Below, in pieces: positions 36,401 through 48,865 of a DNA stretch of 64,000 bases (within the stretch, counting starts at the first letter, position 1; each line of letters begins with the position of its first letter). A program made the position numbers and the translations under genes. The notes beneath the pieces were generated by a model. That model worked only from the letters and a program-made list of their open reading frames with translations. It was not told where the DNA came from and searched no databases. The stretch is from Acanthococcus lagerstroemiae (Eukaryota; Arthropoda; Insecta; Hemiptera; Eriococcidae), in NCBI GenBank assembly GCA_031841125.1, contig CM063106.1:5766001-5830000 (forward strand), in the 5' to 3' direction.

Positions 36401-39400
36401 AAAAATTAATTCTGTACAGCATTTCGAAAATGTGAAAGTGCGTAACAAAAATGAGAGCAAACTTTTGAAATTTCTAGTATACATGAGACCCTTCTCCCTT
36501 CGATGCTCGCAAACAAGTTATCCAGAAGTTGTACAAGTAGCTTAAATGTCAACATGGAAATTATAAGTACGTATTTCATTTGACAAACAAAAACGAAAAA
36601 TGTATTTACATTGTCATTTTGGCCAAATAATTAATTACTCAGTGCTTTGACTGATCAGCACAATTTTCCGCCAGAGGGAAAGGCAGAGATCTACTCACCT
36701 CATAATATGGCCCTCGGGCATCTTAATGTGACTTACATACTCAATTCAAATTCACATTACTGCCATTAAATTTATTTTTCCATCCAAAATGGAATTATTA
36801 ATTGAGATACTTGCTGATTTTAGAAAATTCTGTAATACTGCAAGTGCTGGCTCTAGCTTTTATCAAGGAAAGAAATGAAACCTGGCTTGATTGGGACTCA
36901 TTATGACTGTTGAAGACCCATGGCTGATAAAGGTGTCATTATGACTGAGTATTCATTTCAGAATTCTTAATACTCGCTGTTAAGTCATAGTAGATCAATT
37001 TCATTAAGTTCAAGAACGAAAGGTGTATGAGAAAAGTTTCCCACACTGTTTGGACAGAGGTGACAGAATCATCTTGAAAGAAAAAGTTCATAACATCCAA
37101 AAATTAATGGACAGCTTCTTTTGCTTTCGCATTTTTTGGTTAACAAATTGAACACAATGTAGTTTAAAATATAACACTTCCCCCTCTTCCTCACCATAAT
37201 TACTTCGGTATATCTCTAGTCAAGGCTTCATAACGCTCTGCAAGGGCTCTTTGAGACTAATTTTGACACTTCAAGGTAGTATAAAGGCTGTGTTTACAAT
37301 GTTGCAAATCCGGTAAGAAAACGTAAGACTTTCGAGTCTCGTAAAACTACGAGTATACACAAGCCAGTAGGTATCCGCTTATGTGTGCCTGGGCATTTGA
37401 TATTTAACCAGGGCATGCATGAGCTGTGAGGGTGCAACATAAACATTTTTTTAAATACTTTTAGCTGTTTTCATTCGTTTTTGTTTTAATTTTTCCAGGG
37501 CAGCGCGCTCGCTCTGATTGCCCTGGCGTTAACTACGGGCCTGACTACACATTTGGAAAATCTTAAACTTTAAAGCACGATAGAAAACTGTTTAAAACTT
37601 CGCAATGATTTTTCAGGGCGTTTTCTAAAACTTCACTAGACCCATTGAAATTTCTGAAGATATCTCAGTTTTTTGTCAAAAGACTCAAGAAGACTATGTC
37701 GGTTTAAATAACTGAAAGTTAAATTCTCTTTATGATTTTCTGAATACTTTTGAAAACTTTTCAAGCTTTGTAATACCCTGCTTAAATTCGTTCAGACACT
37801 AGGAAAGCATTCTAAGACGCGTTACGCGTTACAATTTATTAAATTTCATTAGGATTAATTTGGGAGGACCTGTTTTGGGGGAAGGAGAGTCTGTTGCCAG
37901 GCGGCTAGATCTTTGATATAGATAAGTAACTTAAACGACAGTGATATAACCCGATATAAGGAAAACATAATCAGATAGAATTTAATGACACTTGTCTCGT
38001 TTTTGTACGTTGTTAGATAATAGGGAATTACTAAAGAGGTTCTGACTCTCGGACTCGTATATTTTCTGATGAGGCGATATGTTGTTAGAATATTGAAAAA
38101 TGACAATTTTGTGTACCAATTGATAATATCAGCAAGCTAACAAGGTACTGATAACTGGCCTACTAGTAAATATGTACTAGGAACCTTCTGCCTCCAGCAA
38201 CGCCGACCTTGAAATTTGTATTTAAATTTCTAGAAACTGTCGTCATTCTTCTCGAATGGGGAGCTTTCCCGTCATCATTCAATAGTATCAAGAAATGCAT
38301 CAAATCGAGTTCTCCGTTCTTTTTTTGCTCGCTCTCATCAAAATGAATCCATTTTTTTTTTTAGTATTTGCTTGGGAAGTACCGCATTACCTACTTTGGC
38401 TCGTAGCTTATAATGTAACTTTGCATTTCCTGAAGCGGCGTTGAGAAAAAAATCGTACGCAATTCGGAAAGAAATAGTGAAATACGATTCTGAGGTGGGA
38501 GCCCTCGTCTTCAGCTTTTATGCTGAAAATTCACAATTGTCATATTTCACCATTTTTTCCCATTAAATTTCCGATTCTCTTTTATTTATTAATTCAGTAT
38601 TGCAAACAGCGCTACATACTTCAAAACTATACCAGATCAATCAATTTTAACGGTCGAAGAAAGCTAGATAGGCAACACTTAGCTCCCTGAGATCTACAGC
38701 TGCCTAGATGATTTTAATTCTCTGGCGGTTTTTTCCACCTAGAGAATTAGTCAGGTTGGAGAGGAAGGCTGGATTTTAATACACAAAGAAACTATAACGA
38801 AAGATCAAAAATGTGTGACTCGTGACGAAAGAATTCTAGATTCCTTCCTGTAGGAATGTAGGTCTCTGAAAAGCTAGAAAACTTACTGGATCGACCTACA
38901 TTGTCATGCCCATCGCCTAGTTACATAAAACGTCATCCAATGCCATAAAGAACCCAGTAACTTTTTCACTGTTCGGAAGGTTCAAAATAATGAGCTGGAG
39001 AAGGTGATTTACAACTACAGCAAATTGCGTTCAGTTGTGGTTCATGCAAAGGAATGGCCAGTATCTCGAAACTACCGAGTATGTGGTCAGTTTTGTTAAC
39101 TTCTCAGCCAGTCTCCCGAATACCGGATGTCCTCCATGTGAGGAGGTTCCTAATAGTAATTATAGATTTTATTTCCTTATATTAATGTTCGTCGTTAAAG
39201 AAGAATCCACACACGAGCAAAATATCCATCGAATTTCGACTCTTTCTACTTCCCAATAACATTATTTATTCTTCGATAATTAAGCGTATGCCCCTAATGA
39301 ACGAAATTAACGAGGAAATTCGTGAAGTCGGAGTCTTGCAATTCCGTGTACGTGCTGATGGTATTGATAGAAGAGGACAAAGTGAGCGCAGCGTATGTGG

Positions 39401-42400
39401 CCGAATAGTCTGAAGAGGTTCTCAAGAGTTCCTGACCCCGGTTAATATATAAACGAGTGGAACTGCGGAGTTCACGCACGATTCTTTCGTTTCCCCATCG
39501 GCTGACAATTTCCTTGAAAACCGATTACAAACACCTACAATTTACAGGCTGTAAATTTCATTCGTAAATCAGCCGGCGGCGATATGCCGAATTATAGTAA
39601 AAATCTTTCCGGCGGCAGCGCAGATGTCAGGTTGAAATAAGTACGTCTGCAATGGGACGCAATAATACATAAAAATGATAAACGTTTTTCGATATTCCTG
39701 TAATCCGCGGCCACCCAGGCAGAATTTTCCGGGAACATGTTCCCAAATCACTAATTTATTAATTATTTATTAATAACCGGGCTAACAGCGTGAAATTAAA
39801 TCGAGTGCAGTTTCAGAGAACTTGCGTTGCGGATTTTTCCTCCTCCCGTATATTTAATTTACGAATTCGATTTGTTTCAGACCGAGGCCTCTCCTGCGAA
39901 GACAAGGAGCTCATATTGGACATGCATAATCAGTTGCGACAATCCGTAGCTTTAGGCCAAGTTCAAGGTCAGCCGAGCGCCTCTTCGATGATGCTGATTG
40001 TAAGTAATCGCAGCTTCCTTCGTGGCCGCTTTCGTCGATTTTTATTCAAGTTGAGGGGAAAAAAATATAATAAAAAATACGTAGCTACGTAAAATTCGTG
40101 CTTACATGCTATTAGATCCTAATGGGAAACGAAAAAGTTCACAGGTGTGTGGATTTTTTCTATACCAAACCATAGGTTTACGTTATCTCTGTTTTTTTGC
40201 CAATTTAATTTTATTTGTTTTACATTTATAATTATACTCGAACCTATCGTGCTGTACAAATTATTCCATCTTTTTTGTTATTTTTTTCTATACGTACACT
40301 TCGGCTTCGTATAATTTTGTCGTTAATTCGCTTTAAGGATAGCACGTTTTGAAAAATAAGTAGTGCCAAGAAAAGTGCACAAAAAATTGGCGTGAAATAG
40401 CGTACGTAAAATTAGAAAAATTAATAGAAAATTTTACTATGTTAAAACGGTTTGAGAGGGTTTGAAATTTATACTTAATTTATGCGCGTTTAATTTTATA
40501 CCGAATTAATATTCGCTTAGCAGCGAAATCGTTTAGTTTTGGTCTGGGCATGAGAAAACGAGAAATTAATAAATTTCCTTCTCTGTATAGTCGTGGGACG
40601 AAGAACTGGCCAGGAAAGCTCAAGATCTGGCGGATACCTGTCACTATGGGCACGATTCTAATTCAGCCAGAGCAGTCAGTAAGTGTTTGCTTATGAATTA
40701 CGATCGTAATATTAATTACCGAATTACGATTTTTGCTCATTAATATTTTTAATTTCCCGCTCTACACGACTCACATTAGCGGAGATTTGAAATGTTAATC
40801 ATCTTTAACGGTGTAGTCTATAGTAACGGCCACACAGTTTAAGAAATTGTGCTAGACTGGCGCCAAGCACTGACCTGCGTTCATCGTCTATCCGGATGCT
40901 TCCTCTCTATCACTTTTTTGCCTATCGAATAGAATCCATTCAAATTTTCAGTTCGTTACGAAATTTAACTGCGTATTGAATCATTTGAAAAATCTTATAT
41001 CCGAAGAAAAGCAATTCTCCTTCGATTAGGTAATCGGATTCTTGAATTGTATCACTCACGTGCTATAAATCACAGTGGCGCTTTCATTTTTTATTTCGGA
41101 AATGGGCGAATGATACTTGCGGAATCTAAGAAGAGGTGCTAGATTGATGAAATTATGAACATTTGCTCGATCTTTTCACGTCTTCAATAATGGCGAATGA
41201 ATTTTTAAATCTTACGAAGGTAACTGTGTAATTAACTGATAACTGGAAAATGCGGCCTTTTTCAGATCGTTCTCATGGGTACAAACAGAACATCTTTTGG
41301 TGGGGTCTAGAATTCAGAAAAAAAAAACTTGAGCAGGAGTGAAAGCTCGATTTGGTACCTACCTATTTTCATGGACCGTAAATTTGTATGAACTTACGCC
41401 GAACACAACCGAATCAGGCCATCGGCGTAAATTTCTTTTTTCGTCTTTTTGGTTGCGCTCTTGATCGTTCTTGTTTTAAATTGATAACATCGGAAGAAAA
41501 GATCCTGAAAATAATCTTCATCTTCGAAGGTTCTCTTTTAAAAACGACCCCCGAAACATAAACTTCTTTCATTCGAGTGCAAACATAAATCTTCTGAAAA
41601 TTCAATCCAAAGAGCGAATGAGTGTAAGGTAAAGGCGGCGAATATGCCGCACTTTTTGTTCAGAATTCATCAAAAATCACGTATGGGTCAGATCGTAAAA
41701 ATTTTCAATACGAGTGAAGTTCAATCTATTCTCCACCAACTTTGATAGCGAAAAAATTTTTTGATGTTACTGTTGAGAGGGGAGTGTTATGAAAAATGGT
41801 AAATTTTTGGCCATCTTAGCCAACCGGTTAGGTAATATGCCGCACACGGGTATCTAATATGGCTGATGAAAATTAACACGTTAACTCTCATACCACGCAG
41901 AAAGAACGAAATCTTAGTCGATAACTGTCAAATAAAACTAAGAATTTTCCAACTGAGAGAAGTGTACGTTTCTAATGTGGAATGAACAGTGCTGCCTCTG
42001 AGGTTCAAGAAGTTTCCTCCTGATAAAGAAAAACTAAGAGTAACTACCATCTCGAGGATATGGATATCCTTCCCCATCGTCTAAAAACAATACAAAAGCA
42101 CTTAAAAATTCATTTTGGCAAGTTACCGGCTTAAATGTCAGGTGAGACGTATGACGATGCACGCATGCCAAACTGGCCCCTGAGAGACTGCACCCCCGGC
42201 CCTGGAAACTACCCTTTCGAGTATCGCATCCGTGGCTGGAGGGATGCTCTGAAGCCGGCCCGAGCCCCCATTTCCGGTGCGCGCTGTCCTGCAAAAAACA
42301 CCATGGGACACCCTACTGACCGAGATAACGCTCATCCAGCACTAAACTGGAATTAGGGTGCACCACAGCGGGACGCGCTTCTTCTTCACTCATTCCTCAC

Positions 42401-45400
42401 CTCTTCGTCTTGGTACGTATAGCAACGCAGCCGGAGGTGAGCCATGCTGGGAAAGTTACCGACTTGAAGTAACTAAAACAGGACGCAGCGTATTACCCAA
42501 CCAAAATTTAGACCATATTCGCTACCGCTTGACTTTTCGCACTTTTTATTTGATATTTCATAAACTGCGCATTGAAATGCAAAACTTTTTAGTTTTTGAC
42601 AATCTGCGTGTTTGAATAAATAAGAAAACACATTTACCTGGAAGAATTCATTGAAATTTTACAAAATTATAGCAACTTGAAAAGGAACGAAAAAAATTGT
42701 TACCATTTTTTCACCACGCTATCACACTAAAAAAAAAATCACCAAAAATTAAATACCAGGTTGATTTTCAAGAATTCTTCGACAACTTGGTCAGGGCACC
42801 TTGTTGCTCACGCTAGTGACGTTAAATTTGGTCTGAAGTGCTGTCAACATTAGGATTCTGAAAGTAGGCTATCAAGTTCTGGATCCGGCCTTTTGATGAT
42901 TAGCGAGAATCTTTAAATGGTTTCGTCACTTACTTTTGTGGCCTTATTGGAAAGTAATGACACCGATTCAATTTGTTTCCCAATAACCTATTTCACATGA
43001 ATTCTATAAAAAATTCTTAAAGCAACGCCCTATCATCTTTCTTTTCCACTCGCTAAAATTTATTTGAGCCTTTTTGTCTTGCTATTTAGGTTAGCACTCA
43101 ATGATACAATTTTCAATATGAAGTTAAACCAACATCAAAAATAGATTCAGTGATTTTGAAAACTCAAAACTGATAATTTATCTGTGTCTTTTTATCGAGC
43201 TCATCAGAAGTCTCAGACGGATGGGAAAGACCACGAGGATAAATATCTCTACCGGGGAAGGGGGGGGGGAGGGAGGTTTTTAATGGAAAACGCTTCGAAA
43301 ATGACAAAGTTGAATTGGGTCTCAAAGACGCTTGCAATTCTACAGGAGTTTAATGAAGTCTTAAACGAGTATAAAAATGTTTCACGAGGCTTGAAGAGTA
43401 ATAGCAGTTTTAAACGAATCTGACAGATGCCCAAAGAAGTTTGCCCACGTTTTCAGCGAATTTAAAAGAAGTCCGAATGAGCCGTAAGACGTCTTAAAGA
43501 ATCATCATCAAGTTTAAGTCCTAAAAAATCGTTAACTAGTAAGTGACAATAAAGTCTGAAAGTGTCGTAAGAAGTCTTAAATAAGTCTAGAACATTCACT
43601 CAAATTTAACTCAGAGCCTTACAAGGCCTTAAACTAGTGTGGGAAATGAGTAATCTAGTGTCTCAGTTTTAAGTGGCGTGAGAATTTACACAAGTCTTGG
43701 AAAACTTTCACAGTGCTTAAAAGTTTTGATGAGGTCTTAACTAGCCGAAACTAAGTATGCAAGAGTCATAAAGAGTCGTAAAAGATTTTTGAATAGTCTT
43801 AGTAGGTCTTGAACAAGTTTGAAAAAACTGTAAAGAATTGTAATCAAGTCTGGGACATTCTAAACGATTCGTACATAAGAATACGTGAAAATTGAAGAGT
43901 CTTAGCAGATTTTAAGGACTGCTCTACCGGCTTCTATGATAGGTAAAGTTTGAATGGTATTACTTTGATGGTTAAGCTTTTGCAAAAGTTGCGACTTAGT
44001 CGAGAATCCAGTGAGTTTAAAAACTTTGACATCATACTCGAAGATAATTAACATCAATAAGAAAATAGTCATCGATACAAACCTTTCGGCATCCAAGTAT
44101 ATTTCTGTTACTTATCTACTCACTGAAGCACCATCTGGTGGACAAAAAAAGGATCCAAGTATTCAGGAGAAGAAACTCTACTAAATTCGGATTTATTGTA
44201 AATTACCCTACCCAGAATTGCTCCTATGAGTCCACCTCTGTTCATTAATGACCTTAAATGAAGTAAATAATGGCAATGTTATAGCCAACAAAAGCAGTAA
44301 CTCCTAAGCCTCTTTTCCCCCTCCCCTTCGGTACCATAATTTTCAAGTTAGCATTTACAAGTAAATTTAGCTAATAGGAAAATGAAAAAATTCACATTCG
44401 GGATTTCTTTGTTTAGGAAAATTCAATTTTCAAAATACTTACAATCGCCATAGACCTTGTTTGTAGAAATCGGTCGATATGCAAAATATAGGAGCTTCAG
44501 GTTTTCATCTGTTAATTCGTTAAGACTGGTAAAGAGTAGATTTTTTTATATAAGACCATGATCAAACGTTCTTCAAACCTGTAAGCTTTCAAATTTTCAG
44601 ACGAATCCGTATTATAAAAAATAAAGTTACTCCGTAGAAAATAAAAAAGTAAAAAAATTCATGAATACAGAACTGGGGCCGGCTACGTATATTACAGACT
44701 GGCGATCAAAGCAGGCATCGGAGTTGAAGCACCAGTAGCATTTATAAAATAGTGGAAAGAAGAAAAAAACAACCAGTTTGCGGATCGACTGTGAAAGAAA
44801 ATTTTGAAATTAAAGTTAAAAAAAAAGTTCCTTAGATCAACTTGGGAAACCTTACCATATATGAACTCTAACGAGAAAGTACTCAAAATCCTGTTAATGT
44901 TCGTCAGTCGACAGCATACCAAAATTCCTTTTCCTTTGAATTTAATTCTGTCGGAGGGTTATTTCGGTCTAACTGCCATGGATTGTTTCAACTGTTGTAA
45001 AAGTTTGGCAGATCAGAAAAAATTCCGGGTAAGACTGGTCTATCGGAACGGACCCTTGCTTTATTTCAGTCTCAAGAAAATTTATTCTTACTTCTCAATC
45101 TCACTGTTTACTGACTTATCACTTCAACTGAGGAGAATATCAGTGGCTTCGTCTTCTCGCGTCTTGAGATCCTTCCTCCATCTTTCGTTCTGCTGAATAA
45201 TGAGGCAGTCTCGTCGAGTGACGTAATTTTTGGCAAGGCTGGCATGGTCGCGTGTTGACCCCCCCCCCCCCTGTTCCGCCCGTATGTGTGCTAAATACAC
45301 ACCTGTTGTACATAAGAATGTCAAAGTTGTTTATTTTTTCCCGCTTCATACTCAATATTGACCCATAAATTCAAATGCAAATAACAGCACCGTAAAGTAA

Positions 45401-47805
45401 TGCGTTCTCTTAACGTTTCTGCATTAAAATTTTCAAACTCGGTACAGAAAAGAATCAAACTGCACGACGAAGGAATTCGAATATCACATTTTTGCAGTGC
45501 ATATTTGTGGGATGAAAATTCTGTCAGATTCCAATTCCATGGACGAGGTAAAATCACAAAAATTGGTGCGAATGTAATCGGAAGTTGTCATTCATGCTGA
45601 AAAATTGGAAAACAAGTCGAATAGAGCCACAGCAATATTCTGAACGAGAATAAGTCTCAAATCATGTCACTTAATTTTCGTTTCTCGTTAATTATAACTA
45701 TTTTTAAACGGGGAAATCTTAATTAACATAGAAGTTTTCTAGTACTTCTATTTTATTTCGTTGAAATGCAAATTCGTCGCCACGGAATCGGTACGACTTG
45801 AGACGGATACAGTACACGAGGTGAAAAAGGACATTTCCATTCGAGTTTTTGTAACACACTCCAGAAACTTAATCTACGCTAGAGTCGATAAATTTGTCAA
45901 ATTTACCACGCGGTAGTTACATAACCGCTGACTGTTTGTCTGTAATTTTTCAGGCAGGTTTTACGTCGGCCAGAATATAGCGACGACATGGTCAACATGG
46001 GAAAGAAGTCCTGAACCGGATTTCGCCAGTCAAATAAAAGCCTGGTTCAATGAAGTCGATACCTATTCCTTTAACAGTGGTTTTAGTCATGCGACTGGTC
46101 ATTATTCGCAGGTAAAAATTGAAACTCATTGTAATCAAAAATATCTCAACAACGTATTCAGTCAGGATTGCGATAAAATAGAAACGATAGGCGCAAATAG
46201 GGGAGAGAGCTTTGGGGCTCAGTCACTGGAATTTTTCGAAAGCCTCCACAGAAAACTGAGAAGTTATGCTATCGAATGATCAGCATTATTCTGATCTCAT
46301 TTTAGCTTCCCATGAGCCTACCTCATCCCAGATTGGCTATTTGTGCTAATGAAAAAGACGTAGTCCTATAACTGACTACCTGCACTGGGTTGAAACTATA
46401 TATAGTCTCCTGCATCAGGAGAAGAAGTTTCATTAACTTTTTGAAATTATTTGATGGAGAGGGATAACGCTTTGTCTTTACTTTTTTACTAGGGACTGAA
46501 GCCCCTATTTGCGCCACTGGTTCCCTGTCAGCATACACAGCCTCATGGATTTCAATACGTCCAAAATATCGATGCAACTTTACCATCTTCATCATCGTTA
46601 CTACGTACTAATTCAAATGTTATCATTTTCCAGATGGTATGGGGTGATACCTACTTAATGGGATGCGGATACTCGTACTACTACGATGGCTACCGTTATC
46701 AAAAATTATACGTCTGTAATTACGGACCAGGGTAAGAGTAGAAAAATAGCCATCAATGTAGTTGATAAATCTATGCCTTCGATTGAGAGCGGCCAAAATG
46801 CCTATTTTTGATTAAGAACGACCACACTGCCTACTTTTGTTATGTTCAAATCATTCGTATAAGTGGGGTCCAGCAAAGGTGGTGTGAATTCAAAAAAATT
46901 AGTTTTTTCGCTGTAACACCACGTTTTACAAGAATCAAAGCTGTAGTAACGTCCTGTAAAGGGCACTAAAATAGAGCATGAGTAATGCATCTAGATAATG
47001 TTTTGATTATATTTCATTTTTTATTCTGAAAATCGACATTTATGATTTATTCTGAATCAAGGCGTAGAAATATCTTCATTATGCAATGCCGAACAAAAAA
47101 GGAGAATGATTATCATTATTTATATCGCATTTTTGTAGTGGAAACGTAGCCGGTAAGACTCCGTACTACCCAGGCCAACCATCTTGCGATGTTCAAGGTA
47201 TGATTAGTTCCTCGAGATACTACGGTCTTTGCGGTAAGTGACAATTATTTCCTAGTCATATTACACTCATTTCTTGTCATGAAACTCTCTACAGTAGGTA
47301 ATCGCGCATGCGAATGAAATAGCTACTTCAAACTTTGAAGCTCTTTTAGTATTGCAATATACGCTATGCACCCACACTAAATATTTGCGTTTATACTTTT
47401 TTGTAAACACATCAGCACTACTGCGTAAAACCTATTCGAGCCTCTCTCGTTTCATCAGTTCCAGTTTATTCTTTCTATTCTAATGTTCCATTTATTTTTT
47501 CAGATTCCTATAGAACTTACTATCCAGACTACACGTGTTCCAGGTACCGACGAGGTACAGGAAAAGAACCTTTACCAAAAACGATAGTTGGATTGTCGCC
47601 TAAATTATCTTCCAAACCGGCATCAAAACTATCGTTGCTTAAATTATCTTCCAAGCCAGCGTCAAAACTATCATCTGAACACACGTCTAAAATCGTACCT
47701 AAACAAACAGCTAAATCGGTATCGAAACAGACATCTAAATCAATATCGAAACAAACATCCAAACAAGTACCGAAACACGCGCATAAAACACCTTCCAAAC
47801 ACTGA
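33391..47805 (+). CDS. Secreted CAP-domain protein (venom allergen 5/antigen 5-like), seven exons, with basic repetitive tail
   Basis: Exons 33391-33487, 39881-39999, 40591-40678, 45954-46111, 46634-46731, 47139-47233 and 47504-47805 have consistent GT-AG sites and phases. They sum to 957 nt, 318 residues plus stop. Exon 1 gives a signal peptide (hydrophobic core LTILLVSVAV, likely cleavage after VAA). The CAP domain follows: HNQLRQ helix, WDEELARKAQ, CHYGHD, YVGQNIA, and both family signatures (GHYSQMVWGDT and LYVCNYGPGGNV). The family consists of secreted disulphide-bonded proteins of varied function, including salivary and venom proteins; nothing here shows that this one is a toxin. The last exon adds about 90 Lys/Ser/Pro/Gln-rich residues beyond the CAP domain, which is unusual. 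Exon 1 is 6.4 kb from exon 2 and is the least certain link. Confidence 0.87.
33960..34470 (-). mobile_element. RTE-like LINE 3' fragment, antisense in CAP intron 1
   Basis: The minus strand reads DLEPYDKKKKKTRYKMARQH, which resembles the Arg/Lys-rich 3' end of RTE ORF2 seen at 28300-28500, and continues into broken pieces up to about 34467. There is no RT domain, so this is a short relic. Confidence 0.55.
35363..35732. mobile_element. hAT-type MITE in CAP intron 1
   Basis: 370 bp. Left end is cagggacatatc; right end inverted is cagggacgtaccgatgg. Flanking 8-mers ttttctgg and ttttcttg match at 7 of 8 positions. The middle (about 35415-35645) is made of three or four copies of a roughly 70-bp unit containing caactgactcaact and cccaagtatcaaa followed by A runs. 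Confidence 0.75.
39446..39453 (+). promoter_or_regulatory. TATA-box-like tatataaa in CAP intron 1
   Basis: A strong TATA match with ttcacg 25 bases downstream, about 430 bases before exon 2. It could be an alternative promoter, but the reading frame following it (ATG 39790) lacks a signal peptide, so use is doubtful. Confidence 0.2.
39881..39999 (+). CDS. CAP gene exon 2
   Basis: 119 nt between tttgtttcag and GTAAGT, phase 1 in and 0 out. It encodes LSCEDKELILDMHNQLRQ, the first CAP helix with the conserved HN pair, and GQPSASSMM. Confidence 0.9.
40591..40678 (+). CDS. CAP gene exon 3
   Basis: 88 nt between ctgtatag and GTAAGTG, phase 0 in and 1 out. It encodes SWDEELARKAQDLADTCHYG, the second CAP helix and the conserved CxxGHD. 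Confidence 0.9.
42119..42470. repeat. GC-rich dispersed repeat, copy 2
   Basis: The core (about 42146-42400) is homologous to 7157-7430 in the same orientation. It is bracketed by near-identical direct repeats, aagttaccggcttaaa on the left and aagttaccgacttgaa on the right, which may be target duplications or internal repeats of the family. Confidence 0.7.
43280..43920. repeat. Degenerate short-word repeat tract (aagtcttaaa-like)
   Basis: Variants of gaagtcttaaa, gagtcgtaaa and gtcttgaac recur irregularly through about 640 bp with a short, drifting spacing. A similar tract in inverse orientation is suggested at 37560-37850. No coding potential. Confidence 0.55.
45954..46111 (+). CDS. CAP gene exon 4
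   Basis: 158 nt, phase 1 in and 0 out, after tttttcag and before GTAAAA. It encodes FYVGQNIATTWSTW and the segment up to HATGHYSQ, the start of CAP signature 1. Confidence 0.9.
46181..46522. repeat. Inverted-repeat element in CAP intron 4
   Basis: Left end is ataggcgcaaatagggg; right end inverted is agtggcgcaaataggggc. The repeats extend past 15 matching bases and then decay. This resembles a hAT-type MITE, but no 8-bp duplication is preserved. Confidence 0.5.
46634..46731 (+). CDS. CAP gene exon 5
   Basis: 98 nt, phase 0 in and 2 out, between ttttccag and GTAAGA. It encodes MVWGDTYLMGCGYSYY and YVCNYGPG, so both CAP signatures straddle its boundaries. Confidence 0.9.
47139..47233 (+). CDS. 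CAP gene exon 6
   Basis: 95 nt, phase 2 in and 1 out, between ttttgtag and GTAAGT. It completes signature 2 (GGNVAGK) and encodes the Cys-containing YPGQPSCDVQGM loop. Confidence 0.88.
47504..47805 (+). CDS. CAP gene exon 7 (C-terminus and basic repeat tail)
   Basis: 302 nt including the stop, after tttttcag. It begins with the last Cys of the CAP region (DYTCSRY), then a tail built from repeated SKPASKLS and SKQTSK-type units, ending KTPSKH. The regular codon pattern leaves other frames open on both strands, which produces spurious ORFs. Confidence 0.85.
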
Positions 47806-47863
47806 AGCATGATCACGAAATGACGATAGGTTTGTTGTGATTGCAAAATTTCTAGTCTTTTTG

Positions 47864-47989
47864 AATAAATTTTAAAATTGGAGAAATTTTATAAGCTCTT
47901 AATTTGTATGATATGTAAATTTTATACATTTATATTTTGACGATGTGCCATTAGAAATATTTTGTATTGCATCGAGATAATTAAATAAA
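47864..47989 (+). terminator. CAP gene polyadenylation signals
   Basis: AATAAA occurs at 47864-47869 and again at 47984-47989, about 60 and 180 bases after the stop codon. Either or both may be used. Confidence 0.5.
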
Positions 47990-48801
47990 CCTTTTTTAAT
48001 TTATCGGCATATTTTCGATCCAATTGACTTAGTTTCTTGCCAAATTATGGCCGAATGTGAAAGATAGTCTTATTTGTCAGTTGAGAAGAGTCAGAGCTAG
48101 AATTCCAAACAGAAGACTTTTCTTCATTTGGTCACAATTCTACATCGGACTCACTTACATCATGCTTAATTCTAAACTTTCGTGGACAAGCAATCTTCTC
48201 TAGAGTGACTATAGCACGGATGCTGATTAAAAATGCAAAGGCAAACAGGACAAACATACCCTTATTATGCATACGTACACTCTACTCATACGTAACTTTT
48301 GAATACGTTGCCTACCTTTTGCTGTTTGGAGGATAATTAGTCTCAGAGGCACTTTTAAGATACCATTTCGTATTACATAGGATAGTCCGGGGCAAGAGTC
48401 GGACATATACAATCTTGGGGTAAAAAGTGAAATAAGTGTATCATTGTTAAATACAATATTTGATTTAGATATTCTATCACAATAATACGAGTATATAAAA
48501 GATACCACAAATTATTATTTTTTAATGAAATTCAGGCCTGTTTCTATCAAGATAAAAAATAAATAAAAATTTAAAAAAAAAAAAACAGAACATGAAACAA
48601 AAACTTTCCGGCTGTGTCTAAAATGAAAGGAAAATTCTGAAATACATACAAAAACATTATTGTTTTCAAGGCCCACAGCAAATTCTCGAATGTTTTCACA
48701 TTATTGAGTAGCAAAAATTTAATTGTGAAATAATGATTTAAAAAGAATAATGAGCAATAAAATTTGTGGATCAAACTATGAACAGTGTTGGGGTAAAAGG
48801 C

Positions 48802-48865
<64 letters not shown>

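Larger units (their letters stand above)
33488..39880 (+). other. CAP gene intron 1 (6.4 kb) with inserted elements
   Basis: It contains a (gctatt)n run at 33836-33866, a LINE 3' fragment on the minus strand (33960-34470) and a hAT MITE (35363-35732). A stretch with repeated cttttgaaaacttttcaag-like words lies at 37560-37850. The remainder shows nothing recognisable. Confidence 0.6.
40679..45953 (+). other. CAP gene intron 3 (5.3 kb)
   Basis: It holds copy 2 of the GC-rich repeat (42119-42470) and a tract of degenerate short repeats (43280-43920). ORFs at 44692-45600 oppose each other and have no recognisable domain. A C tract lies at 45258-45271. Confidence 0.6.

Noticed and set aside
39790..40092. 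ATG at 39790 as start of the CAP gene
   Set aside because: It would add 30 unrelated residues and no signal peptide before the CAP domain; the tttgtttcag acceptor at 39871-39880 and the phase-matched signal-peptide exon are a better fit.
42135..42356. ORF with a TPGPGNY motif reminiscent of SHIPPO/ODF3 repeats, partly shared by the copy at 7176
   Set aside because: The similarity rests on one short motif; the sequence is a GC-rich dispersed repeat open in several frames on both strands, so a protein-coding reading is not supported.
44692..45600. Several ORFs of 60-130 codons in CAP intron 3
   Set aside because: They overlap on opposite strands, have biased composition and show no domain or splice logic.
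47529..47846. Minus-strand 105-residue ORF and a second plus-strand frame over the CAP tail
   Set aside because: They mirror the codon-periodic repeat of exon 7, whose frame is fixed by splice phase and CAP homology.
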